Assembly (NCBI GenBank): GCA_022867625.1
Contig: JALIFM010000004.1
Location: 169,283 to 233,282 of the forward strand
Reading direction: 5' to 3'
DNA: 64,000 nt
DNA from: Lachnospiraceae bacterium NSJ-143
GTDB taxonomy: Bacteria; Bacillota; Clostridia; Lachnospirales; Anaerotignaceae
Shown here piece after piece: positions 26,750-36,243 of this stretch. Under the pieces are notes generated by a model that ran no database searches, had not been told where the DNA came from, and saw nothing but the letters and a program-made list of their open reading frames with translations. A program made the translations under genes and the position numbers. Position 1 is the first letter of the stretch. Each line of letters starts with the position of its first letter.

Positions 26750-29389
26750 TTATTTGTTCATCTGAGCAATTCTTTCTTCTATCTGGCTCAACATAGCTTT
26801 ATATTTTTCGCCCTTGGCCTTCTCCTCATCCACAACATTTTGAGGCGCTTTTGCCAGGAATCCCTGGTTTGAAAGCTTTTTTTCAACCCTTTCAATTTCC
26901 TTAAGCATTTTAGCTTTCTCGCCATTAAGCCTTTCAAGCTCTTTTGCTATATCCACAAGTTCGGCAAAAGGCATATAGATTGTAGCGTTATGAATAACGC
27001 AGGATACCGCATCATCTTCAATGCCGTTTTTGCCATCCTGAACAAATATCTCGCTGGCATACGCAAGTGTTTTAAGGAACACCTCGCTTCTTGAAAATAC
27101 AGCCTTTGTATATTCATCATCAGATACAACAAATACCTTTGACTTCTTTGAAGGCACAACATTCATCTCAGCGCGCACATTCCTTATTGCCCTTACAGCC
27201 TCTTTTACAGCATCAATTTCCTTTTCCTCGTCCTTAAAATTCCATTCCTCACGGTATTCAGGCCATTTTGAGAGCATAATTGTCTCTTCATCATTTTGAA
27301 GGTTTGTAAAAAGCTCCTCTGTAATAAAAGGCATGAAAGGATGAAGCAGCTTAAGCGAGTTTATAAGTACCTGCTTAAGTGTCCAGAGAGCCGCCTTTCT
27401 GGTTTTGTCTTCTTTGTTATAAAGCCTTGGCTTAACCATCTCTATATACCAGTCGCAGTATTCATCCCAGAGGAAATCCTGTATCTTGGAAGCTGCAAGG
27501 CCCAAATCATAGTTCTCAAGATTTTCCTGTACCTCTTTTGCAAGTGTATTCACCTTTGATATAATCCACTTGTCGGCAGGAGTCAGCATAATCAGTGTGT
27601 CTTTATCCTCGTCATCAAGGTTCATAAGTATAAACCTCGATGCGTTCCAGAGCTTGTTGAGGAAATTCCTGCAATTTTCAAGCCTCTCATAGAAGAAACG
27701 CATATCGTTTCCAGCTGAGTTTCCTGTAATCAGCATCAGTCTGAGAGGGTCGGCGCCGTACTTTTCTATTACCTCAAGAGGGTCTATTCCGTTGCCAAGG
27801 GATTTAGAAAATTTTCTGCCCTGCTCGTCTCTTATAAGTCCATGTATATATACATCCTTAAAAGGAACCTCTCCCATCTGCTCAATACCGGAAAATACCA
27901 TTCTTATTACCCAGAAGAATATTATGTCATAGCCTGTTACCATTGTGCTTGTAGGGTAAAAATGCTCAAGCTCCTCAGTTTTTTCAGGCCAGCCAAGTGT
28001 TGAAAAAGGCCACAGCGCCGAAGAAAACCATGTATCAAGCGTATCCTCATCCTGCTTAAAATCAGTACAGCCGCATTCCGGGCATTTTTCAGGCATTGCT
28101 TTTGCTACAACAACATGTCCGCAATTCTGGCAGTAGTATGCCGGAATCCTATGCCCCCACCAGAGCTGCCTTGAAATGCACCAGTCATGAATATTATTAA
28201 GCCAATGGAGATAAACCTTGCCAAACCTCTCAGGTATAAACCTGAGCTCGCCTTTTTCAAAACAGTCTATTGCAGGCTTTGCAAGCTCGTCCATTTTTAC
28301 AAACCACTGTTTTTTAATAAGCGGCTCCACAACAGTACCGCAGCGCTCATGTACGCCTACTGCGTGGGTTATATTCTCAATCCGCACAAGAAGGCCCTCG
28401 TTTTTAAGCTCCTCTACAATCTGCCTTCTTGCCTCGTACCTGTCCAGACCTTCATATTTTCCGGCTTTTTCGTTCATTGTGCCGTCGTCGTTCATTACAT
28501 TTACAACAGGCAGGCTGTGCCTCAACCCCATTTCATAGTCATTAGGGTCGTGTGCAGGCGTAATCTTTACAACTCCTGTTCCAAACTCACGGTCAACATA
28601 GCTGTCGGCTATTATTGGTATCTCCCTGTTAACAATAGGCAAAACAGCCATTTTGCCTATCAGGTCACTGTACCTGTCATCCTCAGGGTGTACCGCCACG
28701 GCAGTATCTCCAATCATTGTTTCAGGTCTTGTTGTGGCAAGCTCCACAAACTTTCCGGCTTCACCTGCTATAGGATATTTAATATGCCAGAAACAGCCAT
28801 CCTTATCCTCATGGTTGACCTCAGCGTCAGATATTGTTGTCATACACTTAGGGCACCAGTTTATAAGCTTTTCTCCCTTATAGATATACCCTTTGCTGTA
28901 AAGCCTTGTAAATGTCTCAAGCACAGCCTCCGAACAGCCCTCATCCATTGTAAACCTTACCCTGTCCCAGTCGCAGCTTGAGCCTAATTTTCTGAGCTGG
29001 TTAAGTATAATGTTTCCATACTGCTCTTTCCATGCCCAGCACCTTTCAAGGAATCCTTCACGGCCGACATCCTCCTTTTTAAGGCCTTCATTTGCCATCT
29101 GGGCAACTACCTTAACCTCTGTGGATATGCTTGCGTGGTCTATGCCTGGAACCCAAAGCGCGTTGTAGCCCGACATTCTTTTCCACCTGATTAAAATATC
29201 CTGTATAGTATTGTCCAATGCGTGTCCCATATGGAGCTGGCCGGTTATATTTGGCGGCGGCATCACTATAGAATACGGCTTTTTATTCCTGTCAATCTCG
29301 GCATGAAAATATTTCTTCTCAAGCCATTTGTTATAAAGCCTTTCCTCAACCACAGACGGGTCGTAAACCTTAGCGAGTTCTTTAATCAT
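26750..29389 (-). CDS. valS: Valine--tRNA ligase
   Basis: Class I aminoacyl-tRNA synthetase charging tRNA-Val, 879 aa, normal length. The HIGH equivalent is HMGH at residues 53-56 and the KMSKS equivalent is KFSKS (GRKFSKSLGNGIDP). A large editing (CP1) domain lies between them. The C-terminal coiled-coil arm (LERLNGEKAKMLKEIERVEKKLSNQGF) is typical of ValRS. A Cys4 zinc site is visible (YYCQNCGHV...CPECGC). The ATG follows AGGAGG. Expression should be controlled by the T-box immediately upstream. It follows ftsW but has its own promoter. Confidence 0.98.
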   Translation of the reverse strand: MIKELAKVYDPSVVEERLYNKWLEKKYFHAEIDRNKKPYSIVMPPPNITGQLHMGHALDNTIQDILIRWKRMSGYNALWVPGIDHASISTEVKVVAQMANEGLKKEDVGREGFLERCWAWKEQYGNIILNQLRKLGSSCDWDRVRFTMDEGCSEAVLETFTRLYSKGYIYKGEKLINWCPKCMTTISDAEVNHEDKDGCFWHIKYPIAGEAGKFVELATTRPETMIGDTAVAVHPEDDRYSDLIGKMAVLPIVNREIPIIADSYVDREFGTGVVKITPAHDPNDYEMGLRHSLPVVNVMNDDGTMNEKAGKYEGLDRYEARRQIVEELKNEGLLVRIENITHAVGVHERCGTVVEPLIKKQWFVKMDELAKPAIDCFEKGELRFIPERFGKVYLHWLNNIHDWCISRQLWWGHRIPAYYCQNCGHVVVAKAMPEKCPECGCTDFKQDEDTLDTWFSSALWPFSTLGWPEKTEELEHFYPTSTMVTGYDIIFFWVIRMVFSGIEQMGEVPFKDVYIHGLIRDEQGRKFSKSLGNGIDPLEVIEKYGADPLRLMLITGNSAGNDMRFFYERLENCRNFLNKLWNASRFILMNLDDEDKDTLIMLTPADKWIISKVNTLAKEVQENLENYDLGLAASKIQDFLWDEYCDWYIEMVKPRLYNKEDKTRKAALWTLKQVLINSLKLLHPFMPFITEELFTNLQNDEETIMLSKWPEYREEWNFKDEEKEIDAVKEAVRAIRNVRAEMNVVPSKKSKVFVVSDDEYTKAVFSRSEVFLKTLAYASEIFVQDGKNGIEDDAVSCVIHNATIYMPFAELVDIAKELERLNGEKAKMLKEIERVEKKLSNQGFLAKAPQNVVDEEKAKGEKYKAMLSQIEERIAQMNK

Positions 29390-29404
29390 TATTCAACCTC
29401 CTGA

Positions 29405-29660
29405 CAATAAAAAAGGCCTTCCTCCCGGCAAAATATACTTTTGCTCTAAGGACGAAAACCCGCGGTACCACCTTAATTTCTGCCAAAGCAGACACTTTTA
29501 AGTCTTTAACGGAACCAAACCGTCCGAACCTACTATTATTTCAGTCCGGAAGCTCATAAGCTACCTTCTGCGGTTTAACCATAAAAAACCTTACAGCCAC
29601 GGGTTTTTCTCTCTTAAGGGCTCTGCCGCATACTCCTCTTAATCACAGCTTTTATCAAGC
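29405..29660 (-). promoter_or_regulatory. Valine T-box leader of valS
   Basis: On the minus strand: Stem I with an AGAGAGA-type bulge region; a specifier loop reading GAAG-GUA-GC, with the Val codon GUA at 29562-29564; and the conserved T-box AAGGTGGTACCGCG at 29461-29474. The 3' end holds mutually exclusive structures: an antiterminator AAGG...CCTT around the T-box, and a terminator with inner stem GCAAAA/TTTTGC, outer CCTT/AAGG and T6 at about 29410-29415. Uncharged tRNA-Val should favour read-through. Confidence 0.93.
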
Positions 29661-29677
29661 TTAAATGAATTTATATA

Positions 29678-29706
29678 ATACTATTAAATATTTTTATTTT
29701 TGTCAA
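29678..29706 (-). promoter_or_regulatory. valS promoter
   Basis: TTGACA (29701-29706), 17 bases, TAGTAT (29678-29683); a TATTAT three bases further on is an alternative -10. It lies just after the ftsW stop codon and about 20 bases before the T-box. Confidence 0.7.
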
Positions 29707-29713
29707 GGGCTTT

Positions 29714-30883
29714 TTACCTTCTGGTTCTTTGATATTTGGATATATTCAAGAGTACACCCATAGATGAAAGCGTAAACAAAAGCCCCGAACCGCCATAGCT
29801 TATAAACGGAAGCGCCATACCGGTATTAGGCATGGAATTAGTGGAAACAGCTATGTTTATAATTACCTGTATTCCTATGAGCGCTACAATTCCAACCGCT
29901 ACAAGACAGCCGTAAAGGTCATCTGAATTCATGGCTATCCTGATTCCACGCCATATAAGCACAACAAAAAGTATAATAACTATAGCGGCGCCGACCATAC
30001 CAAGTTCTTCACAGATAATAGCAAAGATAATATCATTGTACGGCTCCGGCACATACGTCTTCTGCCTGCTTTGACCAAGGCCGAGGCCAAACAGTCCTCC
30101 GCTTGCCACAGCATAAAGCGACTGTATTATCTGGTAACCCTTATCACTTGGGTCAAGAAACGGATTTAGCCAGTATTTAACCCTGTCAAACCTGTAAGCA
30201 AACTGTGGAAGCATAATGGCCAGAGCACCGCCTCCGGCGCCGGCTGCGATAGCCAGAACGAAATACCAGATTTTTGGGCTTGCCACAAACAGTATTGCCC
30301 CTCCAATACCTGCTATAACTATAGCCGTGCTCAGGTTCTCTATAGCTACCAGCACTACCGGCAACGCCAGTATCATACAACAGCGCAGAAAGCCCTTTGT
30401 AGTATTAAGTATGCCCTTATGTGTAACTATGTAATGCGAAAGATACATTATAACAGCAATCTTGGCAACTTCTGAAGGCTGAAAGCCAATTGGCCCAACT
30501 CCAAGCCACCTTTTTGAACCGTTCATATCCTGACCTATAATAAGCACCAGCACAAGGCAGATGTTTGTAAACACGTACAGCGGCAGCGTAAACCGCCTTA
30601 GAAATTTATATGGGAAATTTACAAAAAATGTCATGGCTATAAGGCCCAGAACAACCCATACTGCCTGCCGCTTTACAAAATAATACATATCGTTATTAAA
30701 TTTCGCTCTTGTAAGGGTATAGTAATAGCTTGAGCTGAATACCATTACAAGCCCAAAAAGGATAAGAAGCACTATAACAAAAAGAAGTGTAAAATCAACA
30801 GTCTGATTTTTCTTCTTTCGCTTTGGCCTGCTGTCATTATGCTTTTTGACCGAACGTATATTTCTTACATTATCTGTCCTCAA
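29714..30883 (-). CDS. ftsW: FtsW/SpoVE family lipid II glycosyltransferase
   Basis: SEDS-family membrane protein polymerising glycan strands with a partner class B PBP, 389 aa and about ten membrane spans after a basic cytoplasmic N-terminus. Signatures include GSKRWLGVGPIGFQPSEVAKIAVIMYLS, EELGMVGAAIV and NTGMALPFISYGGSGLLF near the end. The start is TTG at 30883, nine bases after GGGGGA; there is no ATG alternative. It is the last gene of the dcw cluster, where murG would normally follow but valS does instead. FtsW (division) versus SpoVE (sporulation) cannot be settled from sequence; both SpoVD and PBP2B candidates are in the same cluster. Confidence 0.9.
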   Translation of the reverse strand: MRTDNVRNIRSVKKHNDSRPKRKKKNQTVDFTLLFVIVLLILFGLVMVFSSSYYYTLTRAKFNNDMYYFVKRQAVWVVLGLIAMTFFVNFPYKFLRRFTLPLYVFTNICLVLVLIIGQDMNGSKRWLGVGPIGFQPSEVAKIAVIMYLSHYIVTHKGILNTTKGFLRCCMILALPVVLVAIENLSTAIVIAGIGGAILFVASPKIWYFVLAIAAGAGGGALAIMLPQFAYRFDRVKYWLNPFLDPSDKGYQIIQSLYAVASGGLFGLGLGQSRQKTYVPEPYNDIIFAIICEELGMVGAAIVIILFVVLIWRGIRIAMNSDDLYGCLVAVGIVALIGIQVIINIAVSTNSMPNTGMALPFISYGGSGLLFTLSSMGVLLNISKYQRTRR

Positions 30884-30943
30884 GCCTTGTTTCCCCCATT
30901 ACTTAAACTGAATTTTAAAACACCGCCGCACAAAGCCTGCGTG

Positions 30944-32293
30944 TCAGAAATTATTGACAAGCTCCTTAAACATTTCGCCCCTCTGCTCGTAGCTTTTAAA
31001 CATATCCCAGCTGGCACAGGCAGGAGAGAGGAGCACGCACTCTCCGCTTACAGCTTCATTTCTGCATATGTTTACCGCTTCCTCAAGACTTTTTGCAAAG
31101 CAGTATTCCTTAAAACCATGCCTGTCGCAGCATTCGGCTATTTTCTGTGCAGTCTCGCCTATCAGCACAAGCTTTTTTACTCTGCCGGCAAATTTTTCTG
31201 CCCAGTCATCATACTCCGAGCCTTTATCATAGCCTCCGCCAATTAAAACGCATGGTTTGACCATCGCCATAATTCCCCTTATAGCGGCGTCAGTGTTTGT
31301 TCCCTTGGAATCGTTATAATAATCAACTCCGTTTACAGTCCTCACAAACTCAATCCTGTGCTCAACACCCGCAAAATTTTTCAACACTTCAACAATATTA
31401 TCCAACGGTATTCCCGCGCATATGGCTATACCAGATGCAGCCATTACATTTTCGTAGTTATGAACTCCAAGTATTTTAAGCTCATCAACCGATATAAGTC
31501 TGCTGTCTATATTGCCCCATTTTACAAAAATATTGTTTCCTTCTATATAAATGCCTTCATCAAGCCTTCTGGCGCTAGAAAAGAACATTACTCTGGCTTT
31601 TGTCTTGCCTGCCATGCTTCTTGTCACACAATCCTCATAGTTAAGCACACAGAAATCGTGTTCACTTTGGTTTGCGAATACTCTTTCTTTCATGCTTATG
31701 TAGTTTTCGAGGGTTTTATGCCTGTTCAAATGGTCCGGCGTTATATTCAGCACAGCGCTGATATGCGGACTGAAATCTACAGCAGTCTCTAACTGGAAAC
31801 TGCTTATCTCCGCCACTACATAATCATTTTCCGTAAGCCTCATTACCTCTCCGGAATATGGAACGCCTATATTTCCCACAACAGCGGCGTTTTTATAAAC
31901 CATTTTAAACATTTCCCCAGCAAGGGTAGTTGTGGTGGTTTTTCCGTTTGTTCCGGTTATGGCCGCAACAGGACACGGCGTAAGCCTGTATGATAGCTCA
32001 ACCTCGCTTATAACAGGCACACCCAGTTTTTTTGCCTTATCCATAAACGGCAGGTCGCATGGTATTCCGGGGCTTAAGACAACAAAATCAAAATCACCTA
32101 TTATATCATCCGGGTTTTTACCAAGATAAAACATTATACCTTTATTTTCCAATTCAGCGATACCGGAAAGCTCGTTTCTTTCTTTTAAATCCTGTATAGT
32201 TACAGCACAGCCAAGGCTGTTTAAAAGCTCTGCCGCTGATATGCCGCTTTTGGCCATACCGCATACAAGCGCCTTTTTCCCTCTGATTTCCAT
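30944..32293 (-). CDS. murD: UDP-N-acetylmuramoylalanine--D-glutamate ligase
   Basis: Cytoplasmic Mur ligase adding D-Glu to UDP-MurNAc-L-Ala, 449 aa. N-terminal Rossmann domain (KKALVCGMAKSGISAAELL), central ATP-binding GTNGKTTTTTLAGEMF, the metal/lysine region, and a C-terminal domain with NDSKGTNTDAAIRG (shared by Mur ligases) and LLSPACASWDMF. The ATG follows AAGGAAG. Between mraY and ftsW with short gaps, in the standard dcw order. Confidence 0.97.
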   Translation of the reverse strand: MEIRGKKALVCGMAKSGISAAELLNSLGCAVTIQDLKERNELSGIAELENKGIMFYLGKNPDDIIGDFDFVVLSPGIPCDLPFMDKAKKLGVPVISEVELSYRLTPCPVAAITGTNGKTTTTTLAGEMFKMVYKNAAVVGNIGVPYSGEVMRLTENDYVVAEISSFQLETAVDFSPHISAVLNITPDHLNRHKTLENYISMKERVFANQSEHDFCVLNYEDCVTRSMAGKTKARVMFFSSARRLDEGIYIEGNNIFVKWGNIDSRLISVDELKILGVHNYENVMAASGIAICAGIPLDNIVEVLKNFAGVEHRIEFVRTVNGVDYYNDSKGTNTDAAIRGIMAMVKPCVLIGGGYDKGSEYDDWAEKFAGRVKKLVLIGETAQKIAECCDRHGFKEYCFAKSLEEAVNICRNEAVSGECVLLSPACASWDMFKSYEQRGEMFKELVNNF

Positions 32294-32314
32294 AGAATAA
32301 ATCTTCCTTCCGTT

Positions 32315-33289
32315 TTACATAAATATAAATGAACTGCCCAAAAATGCAATAAGGCACATAAGGGCTGTAATTATATAAAACACAAAAACTATTTTAGTCT
32401 CGCTCCAGCCGCACAGCTCAAAATGATGGTGTACAGGAGCCATTTTAAAGAACCTCTTTCCGCCGGTAGCCTTGAAATAAAAGACCTGTATTATAACAGA
32501 TACAGACTCGCACAAATATATAAGTCCAACTATAACAATAAACACAGGCATTTTAAGGAGCAGTGCAGAAGCCGCCACATAGCCTCCCAAAGCCAGTGAG
32601 CCAGTGTCTCCCATAAATACCTTTGCAGGATAGGCGTTGAATATAAGGAAAGCAAAGAGGCTTCCTATAACAGCTCCGGAAATCATCGATATTCCGTTTC
32701 TCATAGCCCATGCCTCCACAAGAAAGAATGCGGCTACTATCATAGTAACTCCTCCGGCAAGCCCGTCCAGTCCGTCCGTAAGGTTTACGCCATTTACTGT
32801 TCCCAGCAGCACAAACAGCATAAACGGCCAGTACACTATATTAAGGTCAAGCATATATCCGTTTGTAAAAGGTATATATATCTTTGTGCCCACACCTGTT
32901 GTATGTATATACCATGCAAAAAATACAAACACAATTAGCTGGAGCACAATCTTTTGATATGCCCTTAGCCCCAATGAACGCTTCTTTACAACCTTTATAT
33001 AATCGTCAATAAAGCCTATAGCGCCAAAAGCAACAGTGACAACAAGCACAACAAGGCCGTCGTTATTGCCCCTGACAAAAAACAGACTTGATATCAAAAG
33101 CGCGCCAAGTATAGCGATTCCTCCCATTGTCGGCGTTCCGCTCTTTTTTAAATGGCTTTGAGGCCCGTCGCTTCTTTCTGTCTGGCCATATTTAAGCCTG
33201 TGAAGTACCGGTATTAGGGCCGGACACAATATTACACCCGCTATAAAGGCTATTATAACCGCGTATATGGAATACTGCATAAATTCCAT
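32315..33289 (-). CDS. mraY: Phospho-N-acetylmuramoyl-pentapeptide transferase
   Basis: Membrane enzyme that transfers phospho-MurNAc-pentapeptide to undecaprenyl phosphate to form lipid I; 324 aa, about ten membrane spans. The catalytic blocks are intact: DDY in GFIDDYIKVV, NLTDGLDGLAGG, FMGDTGSLALGG, and the HHH motif in MAPVHHHFELCGWSE. The ATG at 33289 follows GGGGAG and lies one base after the murF stop, so the two are probably translationally coupled. Confidence 0.97.
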   Translation of the reverse strand: MEFMQYSIYAVIIAFIAGVILCPALIPVLHRLKYGQTERSDGPQSHLKKSGTPTMGGIAILGALLISSLFFVRGNNDGLVVLVVTVAFGAIGFIDDYIKVVKKRSLGLRAYQKIVLQLIVFVFFAWYIHTTGVGTKIYIPFTNGYMLDLNIVYWPFMLFVLLGTVNGVNLTDGLDGLAGGVTMIVAAFFLVEAWAMRNGISMISGAVIGSLFAFLIFNAYPAKVFMGDTGSLALGGYVAASALLLKMPVFIVIVGLIYLCESVSVIIQVFYFKATGGKRFFKMAPVHHHFELCGWSETKIVFVFYIITALMCLIAFLGSSFIFM

Positions 33290-33290
33290 T

Positions 33291-34661
33291 TTATTTCACT
33301 CCCCGTAATCTGACGGCTATTTTTTCAAAGGCCATGCTGTGCGAAGCCTTAATTAGAACCGTAGAGTTTTTAATAAGTATTTTGTCAAGTCCGGACTGCA
33401 AAAACTCATCCAGAGTACTGAAATAATATACCCCTTCAGTTTTTACAGACCTGGCGCCGTCATACATGTTTATTGATATATCCCCAATACACACGATATT
33501 GTCTATGCCCTTTTGAGCTGTGTATTTGCCTACATCGTAATGGAGAGACGCCGCAAAATCACCAAGCTCAAGCATATCGCCGAGAACAGCGGTTTTTATT
33601 CCGCCGCTTTTTGACAGCACATCCACTGCCGCCTTAGCAGAAACAGGGTTGGCATTGTATGAGTCATTTATAAGAGTAAAGCCAAAAGGCACAGTTGACA
33701 CTTCCATTCTCATGCCGGTTGGTTTAAAATTTTCAATTCCCTTTTTAATCTCATTGGCATTAAGACCAAAAGCCTTTCCCACTGCCGCGGCTGCTAAGGC
33801 GTTAAGCACCATATGCCTTCCGGGAACACCGATAAATACATCAAATACGTCATTTCCTGCGTGTATTGTGCACCTCACGCCTTCAATTCCCATTTCCTCA
33901 ATATTATCCGCGTAAAACCCGCTTTTATCCTCAATGCCAAACCATATGGTATTGAATCTTTCCTTTCCCTTAAGCGTTGAGAGCATGTCATTATCAGCAT
34001 TAAGCACTGCTGTGCCGTTTTCTGAAAGACCCTCAAATATCTCACACTTGGCTTTCAGTATGCCCTCGCGGCTTCCCAGGTTTTCAATATGAGACACCCC
34101 TACATTGGTTATTACCGCTACATCCGGTTTTCCAACAGAGGTAAGACGGCTTATTTCGCCAAAGCTGTTCATGCCCATTTCCAATACAGCGGCTTCGTGA
34201 CTGTCCTCAATATTAAATATTGTAAGCGGAAGCCCAATCTCGTTGTTAAAATTCCCATAGGTTTTAAGCGTGCTGTACTTCTGTTCCAATACCGAGGCTA
34301 TCATGTCTTTGGTTGTTGTCTTACCTACACTTCCAGTAACAGCGCAGACCTTTAAATCAAAAAGTCCTCTGTAGTACCTTGCCATATCCAGAAGCGCTTT
34401 TTTTGTATCCTTTACATATATCACTGTTTTGTCAGTTTCAACAGGCTTTTGCGAAAGGCAGCACTGCGCGCCCTTTTCAAAGGCCTGCTTTATAAAATCA
34501 TGCCCGTCAAACCTGTCGCCTGTAAGAGGGATAAACAGACACCCTTCTTCAATTTTTCTTGAGTCAGTTGTGATGGAGGAGATAATATTTTCCTCATAGC
34601 CACACCTTGAAAGTTCCCCCTCAACAGCACAGCACACTTCTCCTATGTTGATATTTCTCAT
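33291..34661 (-). CDS. murF: UDP-N-acetylmuramoyl-tripeptide--D-alanyl-D-alanine ligase
   Basis: Last cytoplasmic Mur ligase, adding D-Ala-D-Ala; 456 aa. ATP loop GSVGKTTTKDMIASVL, the NEIGLPLTI segment after it, and NDSYNANPVSAKAAVDVL, a MurF hallmark, near the C-terminal domain. The start overlaps the murE stop by four bases (ATGA), a coupling arrangement. Followed one base later by mraY. Confidence 0.97.
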   Translation of the reverse strand: MRNINIGEVCCAVEGELSRCGYEENIISSITTDSRKIEEGCLFIPLTGDRFDGHDFIKQAFEKGAQCCLSQKPVETDKTVIYVKDTKKALLDMARYYRGLFDLKVCAVTGSVGKTTTKDMIASVLEQKYSTLKTYGNFNNEIGLPLTIFNIEDSHEAAVLEMGMNSFGEISRLTSVGKPDVAVITNVGVSHIENLGSREGILKAKCEIFEGLSENGTAVLNADNDMLSTLKGKERFNTIWFGIEDKSGFYADNIEEMGIEGVRCTIHAGNDVFDVFIGVPGRHMVLNALAAAAVGKAFGLNANEIKKGIENFKPTGMRMEVSTVPFGFTLINDSYNANPVSAKAAVDVLSKSGGIKTAVLGDMLELGDFAASLHYDVGKYTAQKGIDNIVCIGDISINMYDGARSVKTEGVYYFSTLDEFLQSGLDKILIKNSTVLIKASHSMAFEKIAVRLRGVK

Positions 34662-36112
34662 TTTTCAATCTCCTTAAAAGCTTCCCTTAAGACCTCCGCA
34701 TCATCAAAATGTATTGTCCTGTCAGCGAAAATCTGATAGTCCTCATGGCCCTTTCCAGCTACGGCTATAAAGTCATCTGGCTGAGCCATTTTTACAGCAT
34801 GGAAAATGGCTTCCCTGCGGTCACATATTTTTATATAGTCACAGCCGGCTTTAGCTGTACCCGGCTCAATTTCGTCAAGTATCGTCTGCGGGTCCTCACT
34901 TCTCGGATTATCGCTTGTTATTATGCAGAAGTCAGAAAGCCTTCCGGCAATCTCCCCCATAATCGGCCTTTTAAGCTTATCCCTGTCGCCGCCGCAGCCA
35001 AAGACAGTTATTATCCTGCCTTTAACAAACTCCCTTGCGGTATTGAGCATATTTTCCAGACTGTCCGGTGTGTGAGAATAATCAACAATGGCAGTAATGC
35101 CGTTATACGTTTTTACGGGTTCAAAACGGCCCTTAACTCCCTTAACGCTTTCTATGCCCTTAATTATGCTTTCCATAGGAACATCAAGCAATATACCAGC
35201 GGCTACAGCAGCCAGAGCGTTGTACACGCTGAATTTTCCAGGTACATTATACACTATATGGTGTGTCTTATTTTCAAAAACAATGTCGAACTCAACTCCA
35301 TTTGGCTTCATAACCAAATTTACAGCCTTAATGTCGGCTCTGTTATTATTAATTCCTGTTTTCAGAACCTTTCCAACAGCCCTTGATACCATAAATTCCC
35401 CGCATGGGTCATCTATATTTATAATGGAAGCTTTGCACATGCCGAACAACAGCGCCTTTGCATCTCTGTAATTTTCCATTGTTTTATGATAATCAAGGTG
35501 GTCCTCTGTGAGGTTTGTAAACATGCCAATATCAAATTCACAGCAGTCAACCCTGTGAAGGTCAAGCGAGTGCGATGAAACTTCCATAATAACATCGTCC
35601 ACACCCTCGTTGAGCATCTCCCTGAAAAGCTCCTGAAGCTCAAGGCTTTCAGGCGTAGTCCTGTCTGTGTGGAGCACCCTGTTTCCTATACAGTTCTGTA
35701 TTGTACCTATAATTCCGGTTTTTCTGCCATGTGTCTCCAGTATGTTTTTAATAAGGTAAGTAGTTGTCGTTTTTCCATTTGTTCCTGTAACACCTATAAG
35801 CCGCATTTTTTCAGAAGGCCTTCCAAATAAGCTGGCCGCCATAACCGCAAGGGTATGCCTTGTGTTTTGTACCTTCACACAGGTTATGCCTTTTGGTACA
35901 GCAATGTCCTTTTCAGTTACTACCGCCTTAGCGCCATTGTTTACAGCCGATTCCACAAACCTATGTCCATCAGCTTTAAAGCCGGAAATACAGACAAAAA
36001 CAGAGCCTTCTTTAACACGCCTTGAGTCGTACTCAACTGATGTCAAATCTATATTGATATCTCCCGACAACACTTCATATTTTTCATTTTCAAGCATATC
36101 CAAAAGCTTCAA
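34658..36112 (-). CDS. murE: UDP-MurNAc-L-Ala-D-Glu:meso-diaminopimelate ligase
   Basis: Adds the third stem-peptide residue, 484 aa. ATP loop GTNGKTTTTYLIKNIL; the substrate-recognition motif reads DNPRSEDP, and DNPR is the signature for meso-diaminopimelate, so the peptidoglycan should be meso-DAP type. The start is a TTG at 36112 (MKLLDMLENEK), eight bases after GGAGG. An out-of-frame ATG lies between them (eight-codon frame). The end overlaps murF by four bases. A 10-base direct repeat spans the start region (see findings). Confidence 0.96.
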   Translation of the reverse strand: MKLLDMLENEKYEVLSGDINIDLTSVEYDSRRVKEGSVFVCISGFKADGHRFVESAVNNGAKAVVTEKDIAVPKGITCVKVQNTRHTLAVMAASLFGRPSEKMRLIGVTGTNGKTTTTYLIKNILETHGRKTGIIGTIQNCIGNRVLHTDRTTPESLELQELFREMLNEGVDDVIMEVSSHSLDLHRVDCCEFDIGMFTNLTEDHLDYHKTMENYRDAKALLFGMCKASIINIDDPCGEFMVSRAVGKVLKTGINNNRADIKAVNLVMKPNGVEFDIVFENKTHHIVYNVPGKFSVYNALAAVAAGILLDVPMESIIKGIESVKGVKGRFEPVKTYNGITAIVDYSHTPDSLENMLNTAREFVKGRIITVFGCGGDRDKLKRPIMGEIAGRLSDFCIITSDNPRSEDPQTILDEIEPGTAKAGCDYIKICDRREAIFHAVKMAQPDDFIAVAGKGHEDYQIFADRTIHFDDAEVLREAFKEIEK

Positions 36113-36181
36113 GCATATCGCCTCCAGTTATATATTTAAAAGCATTCAAGCTGTCAGTGCGAATTGATTTTCCAAAAAGAA

Positions 36182-36210
36182 ATACTACAACATATTTTTC
36201 CTCAATACAA
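36182..36210 (-). promoter_or_regulatory. Possible internal promoter before murE
   Basis: TTGTAT, 17 bases, TAGTAT in the 131-base gap between spoVD and murE. Moderate match; it would give mur gene expression independent of the upstream PBP genes. Confidence 0.35.
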
Positions 36211-36243
36211 CATTAATGTCAGTAAAAATTAAATTTAATTGTT

